A stretch of DNA of 35,358 nucleotides from the IMG/VR virus record IMGVR_UViG_3300042934_000530, positions 1 through 35,358 of that record, one strand, 5' to 3'. Each line of letters opens with the position of its first letter. Position 1 is the first letter of the stretch. Positions 16,923 to 24,120 of the stretch are shown here, piece by piece. A program made the position numbers and the translations under genes. Source of the stretch: a virus. Below the pieces are notes generated by a model. That model worked only from the letters and a program-made list of their open reading frames with translations, was not told the origin of the DNA and did no database searches.

Positions 16923-17267
16923 TTAGCGGACGATCAGCGAATGTGCGGCCAAGGCTTTCTCGGCGGCCAGATCGAGGCCGGTCAAGTGCGCTTCGCTGAC
17001 CTCGGCCAGCCGCACCACGGCGCGACCGCGACGCACCACGTCGGATTCACCGAGCGGGCCGTACAGAATGGCGACAGCGTTTTCTGTGCCGTCCTCTGCC
17101 GTTGGGTTGTACGGTGCAAATTCGCCGCTGGCAGTCACCAGCCCGAGAATTTGTCCGGGCCACAATGCTGGACCCGCCGCGACATTGATCGCTTCGCGCG
17201 AGATCGTGCCGGCGCCCTCGGACAGCAGGAATTCACCCGCGTGCATCGGTTCCTGTTTGATGGTCAT
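16923..17267 (-). CDS. Capsid decoration protein (lambda gpD family)
   Basis: This 114-residue protein is a lambda D-type trimeric capsid stabiliser: the pattern HAGEFLLSEGAGTISREAIN, LWPGQILGLVTASGEFAPYN, ENAVAILYGPLGES and AVVRLAEVSEAHLTGLD fits. The start MTIKQEP at 17267 overlaps the protease stop (ATGA) and has AAGGAG upstream. It should bind the expanded capsid. Confidence 0.95.
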   Translation of the reverse strand: MTIKQEPMHAGEFLLSEGAGTISREAINVAAGPALWPGQILGLVTASGEFAPYNPTAEDGTENAVAILYGPLGESDVVRRGRAVVRLAEVSEAHLTGLDLAAEKALAAHSLIVR

Positions 17268-18418
17268 GCTCGTGCTCCTTTCGCGCCGCGCGCGGTTCCA
17301 GTTTGAGCCGCTTGGCGAGCAGCCCAAATCGAGTTGGGGTCAGGTTGTTTGGCCAGCACCTTGGGTGCCGGGTCGTCCGCCAGCGGCAAACTGTTGTCGA
17401 TTTCAAAGCCCTTACCGCTGGTGACTATCTTGTCGAACAGACGTGCCCGCACCGCCGCCGCATCCAGACCGGCCGCGACATAGTCGGCGCTGAATTCCGG
17501 CAGACGTGCGGCCACGCAGAGGTCGTTCACCGCCTTGGCGCGAGCCAGGCCCGCGAGAACGATTTCCTCGCTTTCGAGTTGGGTAGAATTGAGCAGCGGC
17601 TCGATCAAATTGCTGATGCCTGCCGCCGTGCAGCGCTGAGTAATCAGCACTGCCAACTTGGCCGAGTCGACGACAGGCGGCACCAGCGGCGGATCGACAG
17701 GTTCGAGTTCGGGATCCGGTTCAGGCAGCTCGTCGAGCTGGGCCAGCAGTTCAGCCGGTGCGTTCTGAAATCGTTGCAGCACCGCGCCTTGACCGAGACA
17801 GGCTTTGACCTTGACGCCGTCGCCCACTTCATCGGCCAGACCCAAAGCCACCGCTTCGTTGGCGGTCAGCCAGGTTTCGGCCGCCACCAACCGCCGCAGC
17901 TCCACCTCATCAATTTCGGGGGCTTTGGCCTTGTACGCGGCAATGATCGCTTCCATGGTTTGATCGAGCACGTCGGCTATCTTGCGAAAGCCTTCGGCAT
18001 CACCGGCGGCGTAAGTCCACGGGTTGTGGATCATCAACATTGCGTTGGAGGCGATCACCACCCGGTGGGCACCGCACACGGCGACGCTGGCGGCGCTCGC
18101 TGCCAGCGCATCAATCCGCCCGGTGCAGCGCTCGCCCAGACGCGACAGCGCGTTGTGCATAGCCAGACCGTCGAAAAGATCGCCGCCGATGCTGTTGAAC
18201 GCGGCGACCACCGGCGACACACCGTCGTCCATGGCACGCAGATCCTGCACGAACTGATTGGCAGTGATGCCCCACGCGCCGATCTCGCCATAGACGAAAA
18301 CCTCGATTACTCGCTCGGTGGCTTCTCCGCTGGCCTGTAGGGCGTACCAGGTCTTGTCCTGAACCTCGACGCGTTTGCCTGCGCGGTTGTAAATGCGCGG
18401 TCGCGCTTGTTTGCTCAT
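17264..18418 (-). CDS. Head maturation protease (ClpP-like S14), with scaffold-like C-terminus
   Basis: The N-terminal ~210 of 384 residues form a ClpP-like protease: FNSIGGDLFDGLAMHNALS, the serine region DALAASAASVAVCGAHRVV (nucleophile about residue 111) and LMIHNPW with the histidine. The rest is helical with a P/D/E-rich linker (about residues 220-245) and may serve as scaffold, as in lambda C/Nu3. It would cut portal or scaffold during capsid maturation. ATGA junctions link it to portal and decoration genes. Confidence 0.93.
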   Translation of the reverse strand: MSKQARPRIYNRAGKRVEVQDKTWYALQASGEATERVIEVFVYGEIGAWGITANQFVQDLRAMDDGVSPVVAAFNSIGGDLFDGLAMHNALSRLGERCTGRIDALAASAASVAVCGAHRVVIASNAMLMIHNPWTYAAGDAEGFRKIADVLDQTMEAIIAAYKAKAPEIDEVELRRLVAAETWLTANEAVALGLADEVGDGVKVKACLGQGAVLQRFQNAPAELLAQLDELPEPDPELEPVDPPLVPPVVDSAKLAVLITQRCTAAGISNLIEPLLNSTQLESEEIVLAGLARAKAVNDLCVAARLPEFSADYVAAGLDAAAVRARLFDKIVTSGKGFEIDNSLPLADDPAPKVLAKQPDPNSIWAARQAAQTGTARGAKGARA

Positions 18419-19896
18419 GGTTGCTCCTTGTCGTCGGTGTCTTCGACGGCATCAAGGGTGTTGTAGTTGAGGCCCAGTTTTGCGGCCCGTGCCAGATCAG
18501 CGGCGTTTTCCAGGTCGACCGTTTCGGCGTCGTAGCCGGTGCGCAGCACCATCTCACTACGAGAGGAAAAACCGGCTTGCACTTCCATACGGCGTGCCTG
18601 CACGTCCTGCACTGGCTGGATATAGGCCCAGCCTTGCGGCACCCAGCGAGTGCGCAGGTACTGGCGGCGTTTCTGTGCGTAATCGACGAGCACCAAGACG
18701 CCAGACAGGACCGCCATGTCCATCCACGCCGCCCGTACGGGACGGCAGAGCTGATGCACGTACACGCTGAATTGCAGCTGCTCCAGACGGCGCCGAAATT
18801 CGTTGAGCACCACCCGAAGCGCCCGGTCGTTGATACCGCGCATGTCGCCGGTGAGGATCTCGTAAGGCGTGCCCGACCCCGCTGCAGCAGCCATCAGTTG
18901 TTGCCGCATGAAGTCCGGGTAGTTGTTGCCGGCGTCTGGCGGTTTAGAGAACTCAACCTCCTCGCCTGCCCCCAGTTCCTGCATGGTGCCGGGTTCGAGC
19001 GCAACCATCGGCGTGAAGCCATCGCGGTCCAGATCGAGCGGCTGACCGGTCACCGGATCTCTGGGAAGTGGTCCCGAGTCCGGCGCCGGCCGCTTGATGA
19101 AACCGGCGAACAGGTTGGCCACTTCCTGACGGAACAGCACCGCGTCGTCATAGTTGTCCAGACTGCGCAGGCGCTTGAGCACCGGCGACAATCGCGGCAC
19201 ACCGCGCAACTGGCCCGGCTCGACCGGTTCGAAGATGTGCAGCACCTGAGTCGCCGGCACGCGAACCAGCTGGTTGTACCCGGCGTTCAGCGAGGCCGCA
19301 TCGCGCGGATGCGACAAATACATCCAGTACGCTACACGCTTGCCACCGGGAGTGAACTCGATACCGGCGCGGATGACGTTGCCGTTTTTGGTGCTCTCGA
19401 ATTTGTCGTGCGGCACGAATTCCGGTGCGAGGATCTGCAGCTGCAGCGGAACGGCCAAGCCTTCATTCAGACCGCGCGGACGCAACCGTACGAAGCACTC
19501 GCCCGAGGTTTCCACCGTGCGCGCCACCAGCGCCTGCTGGCCGTAAAAGTCGGTGCGATCATCCGCGTCCGACTCATCGACCCAATCCCCCCACAGCTCC
19601 TGCAGAAGCTTGCGCAAAGCATCATCGTCGGTTGTGGGTCGAGGGGTGATGCCGGTGCCGATCAGGTTGCTGACGCGCTTGTCGATGACGTTGAAGGCAT
19701 ACGGGTCATTGCGAACCGCTGCCCGCGAGCGCGACCGCAGATTGCGCAGAGCCGGAGTGTTGATGATGTTGATCCCGTTGTCGGGTGCATCCCAGCCAGT
19801 GGAACGGCGCCCTTCCCCGGCGCCTTCGTAACTGGCCTTGATGTTGGATGGCAGGACGAAACCGTTACGGGTCAGCGTCGGAAACTGTCGGGCCAT
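18415..19896 (-). CDS. Portal protein (lambda gpB family)
   Basis: This 493-residue protein has the lambda portal pattern: NIINTPALRNLRSRSRAAVR, DPYAFNVIDKRVSNLIGTGI, SGECFVRLRPRGLNEGLAVP, QLRGVPRLSPVLKRLRSLDN and AGSGTPYEILTGDMRGINDR. Twelve subunits form the DNA channel at one capsid vertex. It overlaps the gpW-type gene by one base and the protease by four, typical of a tightly coupled head operon. Confidence 0.96.
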   Translation of the reverse strand: MARQFPTLTRNGFVLPSNIKASYEGAGEGRRSTGWDAPDNGINIINTPALRNLRSRSRAAVRNDPYAFNVIDKRVSNLIGTGITPRPTTDDDALRKLLQELWGDWVDESDADDRTDFYGQQALVARTVETSGECFVRLRPRGLNEGLAVPLQLQILAPEFVPHDKFESTKNGNVIRAGIEFTPGGKRVAYWMYLSHPRDAASLNAGYNQLVRVPATQVLHIFEPVEPGQLRGVPRLSPVLKRLRSLDNYDDAVLFRQEVANLFAGFIKRPAPDSGPLPRDPVTGQPLDLDRDGFTPMVALEPGTMQELGAGEEVEFSKPPDAGNNYPDFMRQQLMAAAAGSGTPYEILTGDMRGINDRALRVVLNEFRRRLEQLQFSVYVHQLCRPVRAAWMDMAVLSGVLVLVDYAQKRRQYLRTRWVPQGWAYIQPVQDVQARRMEVQAGFSSRSEMVLRTGYDAETVDLENAADLARAAKLGLNYNTLDAVEDTDDKEQP

Positions 19897-20102
19897 CAGA
19901 CCCCCTTCCCTGCATGGTACAGCCGGACCACGCGCGAACGTGGCCCAGCTGCACTTGCCAACGACGCACGTATTTCTTCCCGCGCCTTGAGCAGCTCATC
20001 GACCGTGCGGTATTCCACGGTGCGGTCGGTGTAGCGCACAGTTTTCTCACCACGAGCAATGGCCGCCTCAACCGCGTCGAGGTGCTTTTTTGTAAAGGAC
20101 AT
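19896..20102 (-). CDS. gpW-type head-tail joining protein
   Basis: This 68-residue protein, starting MSFTKKHLDAVEAAIARGEK and containing EYRTVDELLKAREEIRASL, matches the lambda gpW family, which binds under the portal after DNA packaging. Its size is exactly that of the family and it lies between terminase and portal as in lambda. Confidence 0.95.
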   Translation of the reverse strand: MSFTKKHLDAVEAAIARGEKTVRYTDRTVEYRTVDELLKAREEIRASLASAAGPRSRVVRLYHAGKGV

Positions 20103-20103
20103 A

Positions 20104-22128
20104 TCAGCGTCTCTTCAGATAGCCGCTGGCAGAGCTGCGGCGTTGAGGGGGTGCTGCCGGTCGCGCTTGCGTAACCGGTGCAGCGGGTGGTGGTGCGGGC
20201 TGGGCTTGGCGTACAGCAGCAGGCGCCGGTGATTGTTCGGCATCAAGCCGCTCGCCCTGGACAGGCTTGATGACGTCATCGAACAAGCCGGACTGGGCCA
20301 GTGCCTGTCGCACCCTGTCCCAATCGTGTTCCTGGTAGCGATTGATGCCGAGGTAATGCGCCATCGCCAGGCAGTACACCATCAGGTCGAGCGCTTCGTT
20401 GCGCTCAGCCTTGCCCTTCACCCACTCGATGCGCTTGTGTCCGCGTATGTATCGCACGACTTTGCGCTCGGCGACGCACTGGGCGAAGAATTCGTCCGGC
20501 AGGTCGTTGGCAAAGTGCAGCGATCCCGGACCGTCCGGGAATGGATAACGGTTGTAGATCCAGTCTTTGGCGGTGTCGGTACCGACAAACCACAGCTCGG
20601 CGCCGTTGCGTTCGGTCTGTCCCTTCCATGTCACGTCGACCATGGACGGGCGCTGTGCAATGACCGGCCTGCCCGGCTTGCTCGCCCCCTTGATGGCGAA
20701 GATATTGCGCCAGCGACGAACGCGGCAGAACTGGTAGACCTCATCGGTGTGGTGACCACCGGAGTCGACACCCACGGCGAGAATCGCCAGACCCACACCA
20801 CAAGGATGCCGGTAACGCGCCTTAAGCTTCTCATCCAGCACCGCCCAGGTGCGGTCGTCTGCCGGATCACCCCAGATGACTTGGTGATCAACCACCCAGC
20901 GCTCCATGCCGACGCCGAAGCCCATCACCATAAGTTCCAGACGATTGGCCTGAACGTCGACGGCGCCGGTCAGCATCAGCACGCCTGACGGCATAGCGCC
21001 GAGGGTGTAGGTTTCCTGACGAGCCCTGGCGATTAACACTTCAGCCTTGGTCTGCTCGAGCGAGCTGTCCCATACTTTGGCCAGACGGGTGTTGTAAAAC
21101 ACCTGCATAAGGCTGGTATCGCCTTGCGCCTGGGCTTTTTTCGCGTCCTCGAACTCGATGGCGAGCGATGTCCAGTCCATCCAACCGGTCGGCGAATACA
21201 AAGCGCTGAGATGAAAGCCAACCGTCTTGCCGTCGCCGGTGCCATGCGCACGCCACTCTCCGCGGGCGAGCATGTCGCTTTTGTGGTGCTCTTCGATCAG
21301 CACATCACAGTCCAGGCCGGACGCAGCGCACTTGTAATGCACGACGCTGAAATCGGCCGAATACAGTAGGTTTTCCCACTCAAGCACCTGCATGTGCCCA
21401 CAATGCGGACATGGCACGTAGTAGTGACGCTGATCGCTGGACTCGAACAAATCGGCGATTCGCGAGGCGCCCTTGATCGTCGGCGAGCTGGAAAAGTAAA
21501 TCTTCGCATTGCGACCGAAGTTGGTTGCACGCGTCTCTGCCAGCCTGATGGGATCACCCTCCTGGCCGACGTCGTTCTCCCAGCGGTCGACTTCGTCGCC
21601 GTAGATGTAGCGTGCCGACAGCTCTGATAGGTTGGCCGCAGAACCGGCGGTGGTGACGTACAGGGAGCCACCCTCGAATTCCTTGGTGTCCATCGTATTA
21701 CGTGCGTCCCGCGAGCGGGTAGCCGCGACCCGCTCGCGCAGCACGGGAGTGGCTTTGATGGTCTTGCTGATCCGCCCAGACACCCGCTTGGACAGGCCGA
21801 GGCTGGGCAGCAGCGCCAGGATGTTCGACGGCGCCATGTGAATCAGGCCGCCCATCCAATTGAGCGCGATCTGGGTTTTCATCAGCTGCGAAGCCACCAT
21901 GGTGACCACGCGTCTGCAGGGATGAGCCGGCGACAGGCAACGCATCGGCTCGCGAGCATAAGGTGTGCGCGAGGTACGGTACTGGCCCGGCTCAGGGGCA
22001 CCGGTGTCACGCGGGATTCGCATGTACTCGTCGGCCCATTGATCAATCCAGAGATCGGGGTCGGGACGCAGCCCACGGAAGTAGTTCTCACGGTACACCT
22101 GTGCACCGTCAGAAAATTCCGTGTGCAT
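20104..22128 (-). CDS. Terminase large subunit (lambda gpA / GpA family)
   Basis: This 674-residue protein is the packaging motor and cos nuclease. Family landmarks are WADEYMRIPRDTGAPEPGQY, the ATPase region with RYIYGDEVDRW (Walker B aspartate/glutamate, about residues 173-183), PCPHCGHMQVLEWENL with paired cysteines, and nuclease-domain aspartates in GAVDVQANRLELMVMGFG and GVDSGGHHTDEVYQF. The C-terminal ~60 residues are proline/alanine/glutamine-rich and probably bind portal. It starts 4 bp after the small-subunit stop. Confidence 0.97.
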   Translation of the reverse strand: MHTEFSDGAQVYRENYFRGLRPDPDLWIDQWADEYMRIPRDTGAPEPGQYRTSRTPYAREPMRCLSPAHPCRRVVTMVASQLMKTQIALNWMGGLIHMAPSNILALLPSLGLSKRVSGRISKTIKATPVLRERVAATRSRDARNTMDTKEFEGGSLYVTTAGSAANLSELSARYIYGDEVDRWENDVGQEGDPIRLAETRATNFGRNAKIYFSSSPTIKGASRIADLFESSDQRHYYVPCPHCGHMQVLEWENLLYSADFSVVHYKCAASGLDCDVLIEEHHKSDMLARGEWRAHGTGDGKTVGFHLSALYSPTGWMDWTSLAIEFEDAKKAQAQGDTSLMQVFYNTRLAKVWDSSLEQTKAEVLIARARQETYTLGAMPSGVLMLTGAVDVQANRLELMVMGFGVGMERWVVDHQVIWGDPADDRTWAVLDEKLKARYRHPCGVGLAILAVGVDSGGHHTDEVYQFCRVRRWRNIFAIKGASKPGRPVIAQRPSMVDVTWKGQTERNGAELWFVGTDTAKDWIYNRYPFPDGPGSLHFANDLPDEFFAQCVAERKVVRYIRGHKRIEWVKGKAERNEALDLMVYCLAMAHYLGINRYQEHDWDRVRQALAQSGLFDDVIKPVQGERLDAEQSPAPAAVRQAQPAPPPAAPVTQARPAAPPQRRSSASGYLKRR

Positions 22129-22132
22129 AGGT

Positions 22133-22723
22133 TCAGTTCACTGTTAAGGCGTGATCAAGGTCCGCTGAAGAGAGTCGCTCGGCTTCCTCCAGCGTTCGAC
22201 GGATTGTCGCGGTGAGATGTTTTTCGATCTGCCAGGGATCCGTCATTGCCGCAAGGTCGTAGGACAGCTGAGGTAGCGGTCCGAACAACTGGTCACGCAA
22301 CAACCGGCCGGCGTCATAGGCGCCAGTCTCGACTGCCTCTCTCGATACCAAAGAGCCTTGCGCCTTGCCCAGCTCGATCTCGGCCAACTTGGCCATGTTG
22401 TGTTCGCGCAGTGCACGGGATTTCTGGTAGTCGGGGTGTTTGCCGTCGCTAGGCATCAGCTGCGGCGGCGCAGCCGTGGAAGTCGGCGCCGTCAGGGGCG
22501 ACAGTTGGCTGTAAACGTCACGTTGAATCCGGTCTTGCTGGTGACGGTCGGCGACGGCGGCCTTGCTGGGGTCGCTGGTTTTATCGAGTAGCGCCTCAGT
22601 GGCTTCCAAGTCGATCTTGCCATTTTCGGTAAGTACCAGCCGATCCTGACTCGCCAATTTCGAAACATAGGATTTGGCCCAGCCGCGCCGGGCCGCGAAC
22701 TCCGTTTTACTGATGATTGTCAT
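22133..22723 (-). CDS. Terminase small subunit (Nu1-like, DUF1441-type)
   Basis: This 196-residue protein has an N-terminal helix-turn-helix (TIISKTEFAARRGWAKSYVS, KLASQDRLVLTENGKIDLEA) that should bind cos DNA, a central Q/P/S-rich linker, and a helical C-terminal part (KLAEIELGKAQGSLVSREAV) for oligomers and contact with the large subunit. The ATG at 22723 has GGAG seven bases upstream; the longer frame would begin in the repeat array. Its location next to a GTTCAC array fits cos recognition. Confidence 0.87.
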   Translation of the reverse strand: MTIISKTEFAARRGWAKSYVSKLASQDRLVLTENGKIDLEATEALLDKTSDPSKAAVADRHQQDRIQRDVYSQLSPLTAPTSTAAPPQLMPSDGKHPDYQKSRALREHNMAKLAEIELGKAQGSLVSREAVETGAYDAGRLLRDQLFGPLPQLSYDLAAMTDPWQIEKHLTATIRRTLEEAERLSSADLDHALTVN

Positions 22724-22735
22724 GGTTATTCTCCA

Positions 22736-22795
22736 GTTCACCCGCGAGTTCACCGCGAGTTCACCTGTTCACCTCAGTTCACTAAGCTGGTGAAC
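22736..22795. repeat. GTTCAC direct-repeat array, candidate terminase-binding (cosB-like) site
   Basis: Five direct copies of GTTCAC start at 22736, 22748, 22759, 22767 and 22777 (8-12 bp apart, about one helical turn) and one inverted copy (GTGAAC) lies at 22790-22795. The array lies between the small terminase start and the putative cos region, the place of the cosB R sites in lambda. Binding by the small subunit is inferred. Confidence 0.7.
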
Positions 22796-22887
22796 CGTCT
22801 GCTAACACAGTCCCGCGGGTTTCCGACCCCGTGTCCATCAGATACCCCTAGGGTCCCCGGCGGTTTTCGGGGTGCCGGGGCGGTGCA
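22796..22887. other. GC-rich spacer, candidate cos (cohesive end) region
   Basis: This non-coding stretch between holin and small terminase genes contains C/G-rich near-palindromic runs (CCCCTAGGG at 22846-22854, then CCCCGGCGG and GGGGTGCCGGGG). In lambda-like phages cosN lies next to cosB at this site. The nick positions cannot be read from sequence alone. Confidence 0.4.
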
Positions 22888-23232
22888 TCACCCCTGCCCG
22901 CCGCTGGTTGGCGGGGCTTCGCTGAGGCCCAATCGCTTGGCAGCCCATCGTTCGTACAACCCGATGGCAACGTCAGCGCCGGCCATTGCCGTCAAACAAC
23001 CCAACGCACCAGCCGTCCACAGCGACATCCCGGCGGCAATCATCAACATCATCGCCGTCACCCCGCAGACAATGCAGGCACCCGACCGAAGTGCAAGCCT
23101 GCGCAACAACGCCCAGCCCCGCGCCCCATCCTTGTCCGCCCGCCACATCTCCCCCGATACGCCGCCGACAAGAGCCAGGACGATCACTAACCAGATCGGC
23201 ATTTCTGCCAGTGCTTGTTGCTCGCTTGTCAT
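22888..23232 (-). CDS. Holin, three-TM type
   Basis: This 114-residue protein has three probable membrane segments (IWLVIVLALVGGVSG, about residues 13-27; CIVCGVTAMMLMIAAGM, about 53-69; TAGALGCLTAMAGADVAIG, about 73-91) and a charged loop between the first two, which fits LydA-like phage holins that form inner-membrane holes for endolysin exit. It is the first gene after the putative late promoter, separated by about 20 kb from the endolysin. Confidence 0.82.
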   Translation of the reverse strand: MTSEQQALAEMPIWLVIVLALVGGVSGEMWRADKDGARGWALLRRLALRSGACIVCGVTAMMLMIAAGMSLWTAGALGCLTAMAGADVAIGLYERWAAKRLGLSEAPPTSGGQG

Positions 23233-23250
23233 CGCCTACCCCATGAACGC

Positions 23251-23276
23251 AAAAACCCGGCGCAATGGCCGGGTTT
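23251..23276 (-). terminator. Terminator between late promoter and holin (tR'-like)
   Basis: AAACCCGG pairs with CCGGGTTT (8-9 bp, loop 8) and on the minus strand is followed by TTTTTGCG. It stands just before the holin start and downstream of the putative late promoter, the position of the Q-overridden terminator in lambda. Confidence 0.8.
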
Positions 23277-23328
23277 GGTGGTTTGGTGCCTGCCGCTCTC
23301 TGCGGTCGCACCTATCGAAGATGACTAC

Positions 23329-23357
23329 TTTTTACAGGTCGATTCCGGTGGCAGCAA
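23329..23357 (-). promoter_or_regulatory. Candidate late promoter
   Basis: On the minus strand TTGCTG (23357-23352), a 17-bp spacer and TAAAAA (23334-23329) form a moderate sigma-70-like pair. The start would be near 23322, about 45 bases before the tR'-like hairpin. The match is only fair; position supports it. Confidence 0.35.
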
Positions 23358-23458
23358 CCCTGTTTTAATGCCACCCGGTGAATAAGTGGGTAACGCAGGG
23401 TGAACGCCTAGCGAATGTCGGCGAATACACCTCCCCGGCAATCTGTTGTTGCGGTGGT

Positions 23459-23734
23459 GTCCCATACGTCCCACTTTTCAAAATCGAAGTGGGACGCCTG
23501 AGAGCGCCTAGATTCGGGGCTTCGCCCCACTGTCCTACTTATCATTCTCCTTTCTCGTGTAAAGGAAGAAACTTAAAGAACACGCGTTCGCGCGTAAGCG
23601 CGTACTGCTTGCCCGCTACGCTCACACGGGCGGGAGGCACTACTAGGCGGGACGGTGGGACAACCCAACAACGACAAGGCCCGCACATGTCCCACCGCAT
23701 CAAAACGCAGCGAGACAAGACGGGCCAGTGGGAC
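23459..23734. repeat. GTGGGAC heptamer array in the Q-holin spacer
   Basis: The 528-bp spacer 23233-23760 holds no convincing gene. It has five exact copies of GTGGGAC in either orientation (23468-23474 and 23689-23695 as GTCCCAC; 23489-23495, 23655-23661 and 23728-23734 direct) plus near copies at 23459 (GTCCCAT) and 23647 (GCGGGAC). The copies at 23467-23496 form a 10-bp inverted repeat. A GGGGC/GCCCC hairpin lies at 23516-23528. Chance would give almost none in this length. Function is unknown. Confidence 0.75.
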
Positions 23735-23760
23735 ACCCCCAACCGGAACGATGCCTGGGA

Positions 23761-24120
23761 TCACGCAGCCTTCCCCATCAGCACCCAGTAGATCTGCAGA
23801 TGCGCATCATGCAAACGTTGGTAGTACGTATCTCGCCCACAACCGCAGTGGGCATACCGCAGTCGCATATCCACATTGAGCGTGCAGTAATGCTCACGCA
23901 CCACCGTTACCAGCTCTGGCGCGAGGTGCTTGGTCACGATCAGCTCAATGTCCAACGAACTCTCCAGCGGCGCCCGAAAAGCACGCCGCCCCCTGATCAG
24001 TTGCCCGTTGCTCTCCATCATCATGGCAACCATATTTCCCCCAGCCAGCCCCCCTTTCGAATTTTCCGAGTGCAGCTCCTGCGCCCACAACCGAAGCAGC
24101 GAATCAATCTCCTTAATCAA
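23761..24120 (-). CDS. Probable Q-type antitermination protein
   Basis: The frame begins at TTG 24120, overlapping the primase stop (TTGATTAA), and codes for 119 residues starting MIKEIDSLLRLWAQELHSEN. The pattern, an N-terminal LxxLLRLWAQ, a middle basic part, then VVREHYCTLNVDMRLRYAH and CGCGRDTYYQRLHDAHLQIY, resembles the P22/lambdoid antitermination Q families, with a sigma-region-like HTH near the end. It stands after replication genes and before the late promoter, as Q does. It would bind near the late promoter and make RNA polymerase ignore terminators. The family call rests on pattern and position, not on a database search. Confidence 0.62.
   Translation of the reverse strand: MIKEIDSLLRLWAQELHSENSKGGLAGGNMVAMMMESNGQLIRGRRAFRAPLESSLDIELIVTKHLAPELVTVVREHYCTLNVDMRLRYAHCGCGRDTYYQRLHDAHLQIYWVLMGKAA

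Noticed and set aside
18421-20034. A 537-codon plus-strand frame opposite the portal gene
   Set aside because: It mirrors the codon structure of the high-GC portal gene, shows no family pattern and has no operon context on that strand. Similar long mirror frames at 6995-8446, 17303-18340, 4508-5290, 20233-20988 and 25031-26029 were rejected for the same reason.
22973-23368. Alternative frames over the holin gene
   Set aside because: The three membrane segments and the position after the late promoter support the 114-residue holin frame; the other frames show neither.
23459-23734. CRISPR array
   Set aside because: The heptamers are short, in both orientations and irregularly spaced, with no cas genes; no CRISPR array is present in the window.
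23542-23764. Short minus-strand proteins in the Q-holin spacer
   Set aside because: Two overlapping short frames exist, but their sequence is low-complexity (rich in P, V, R and C) and follows from the GTGGGAC repeats; no RBS supports them.
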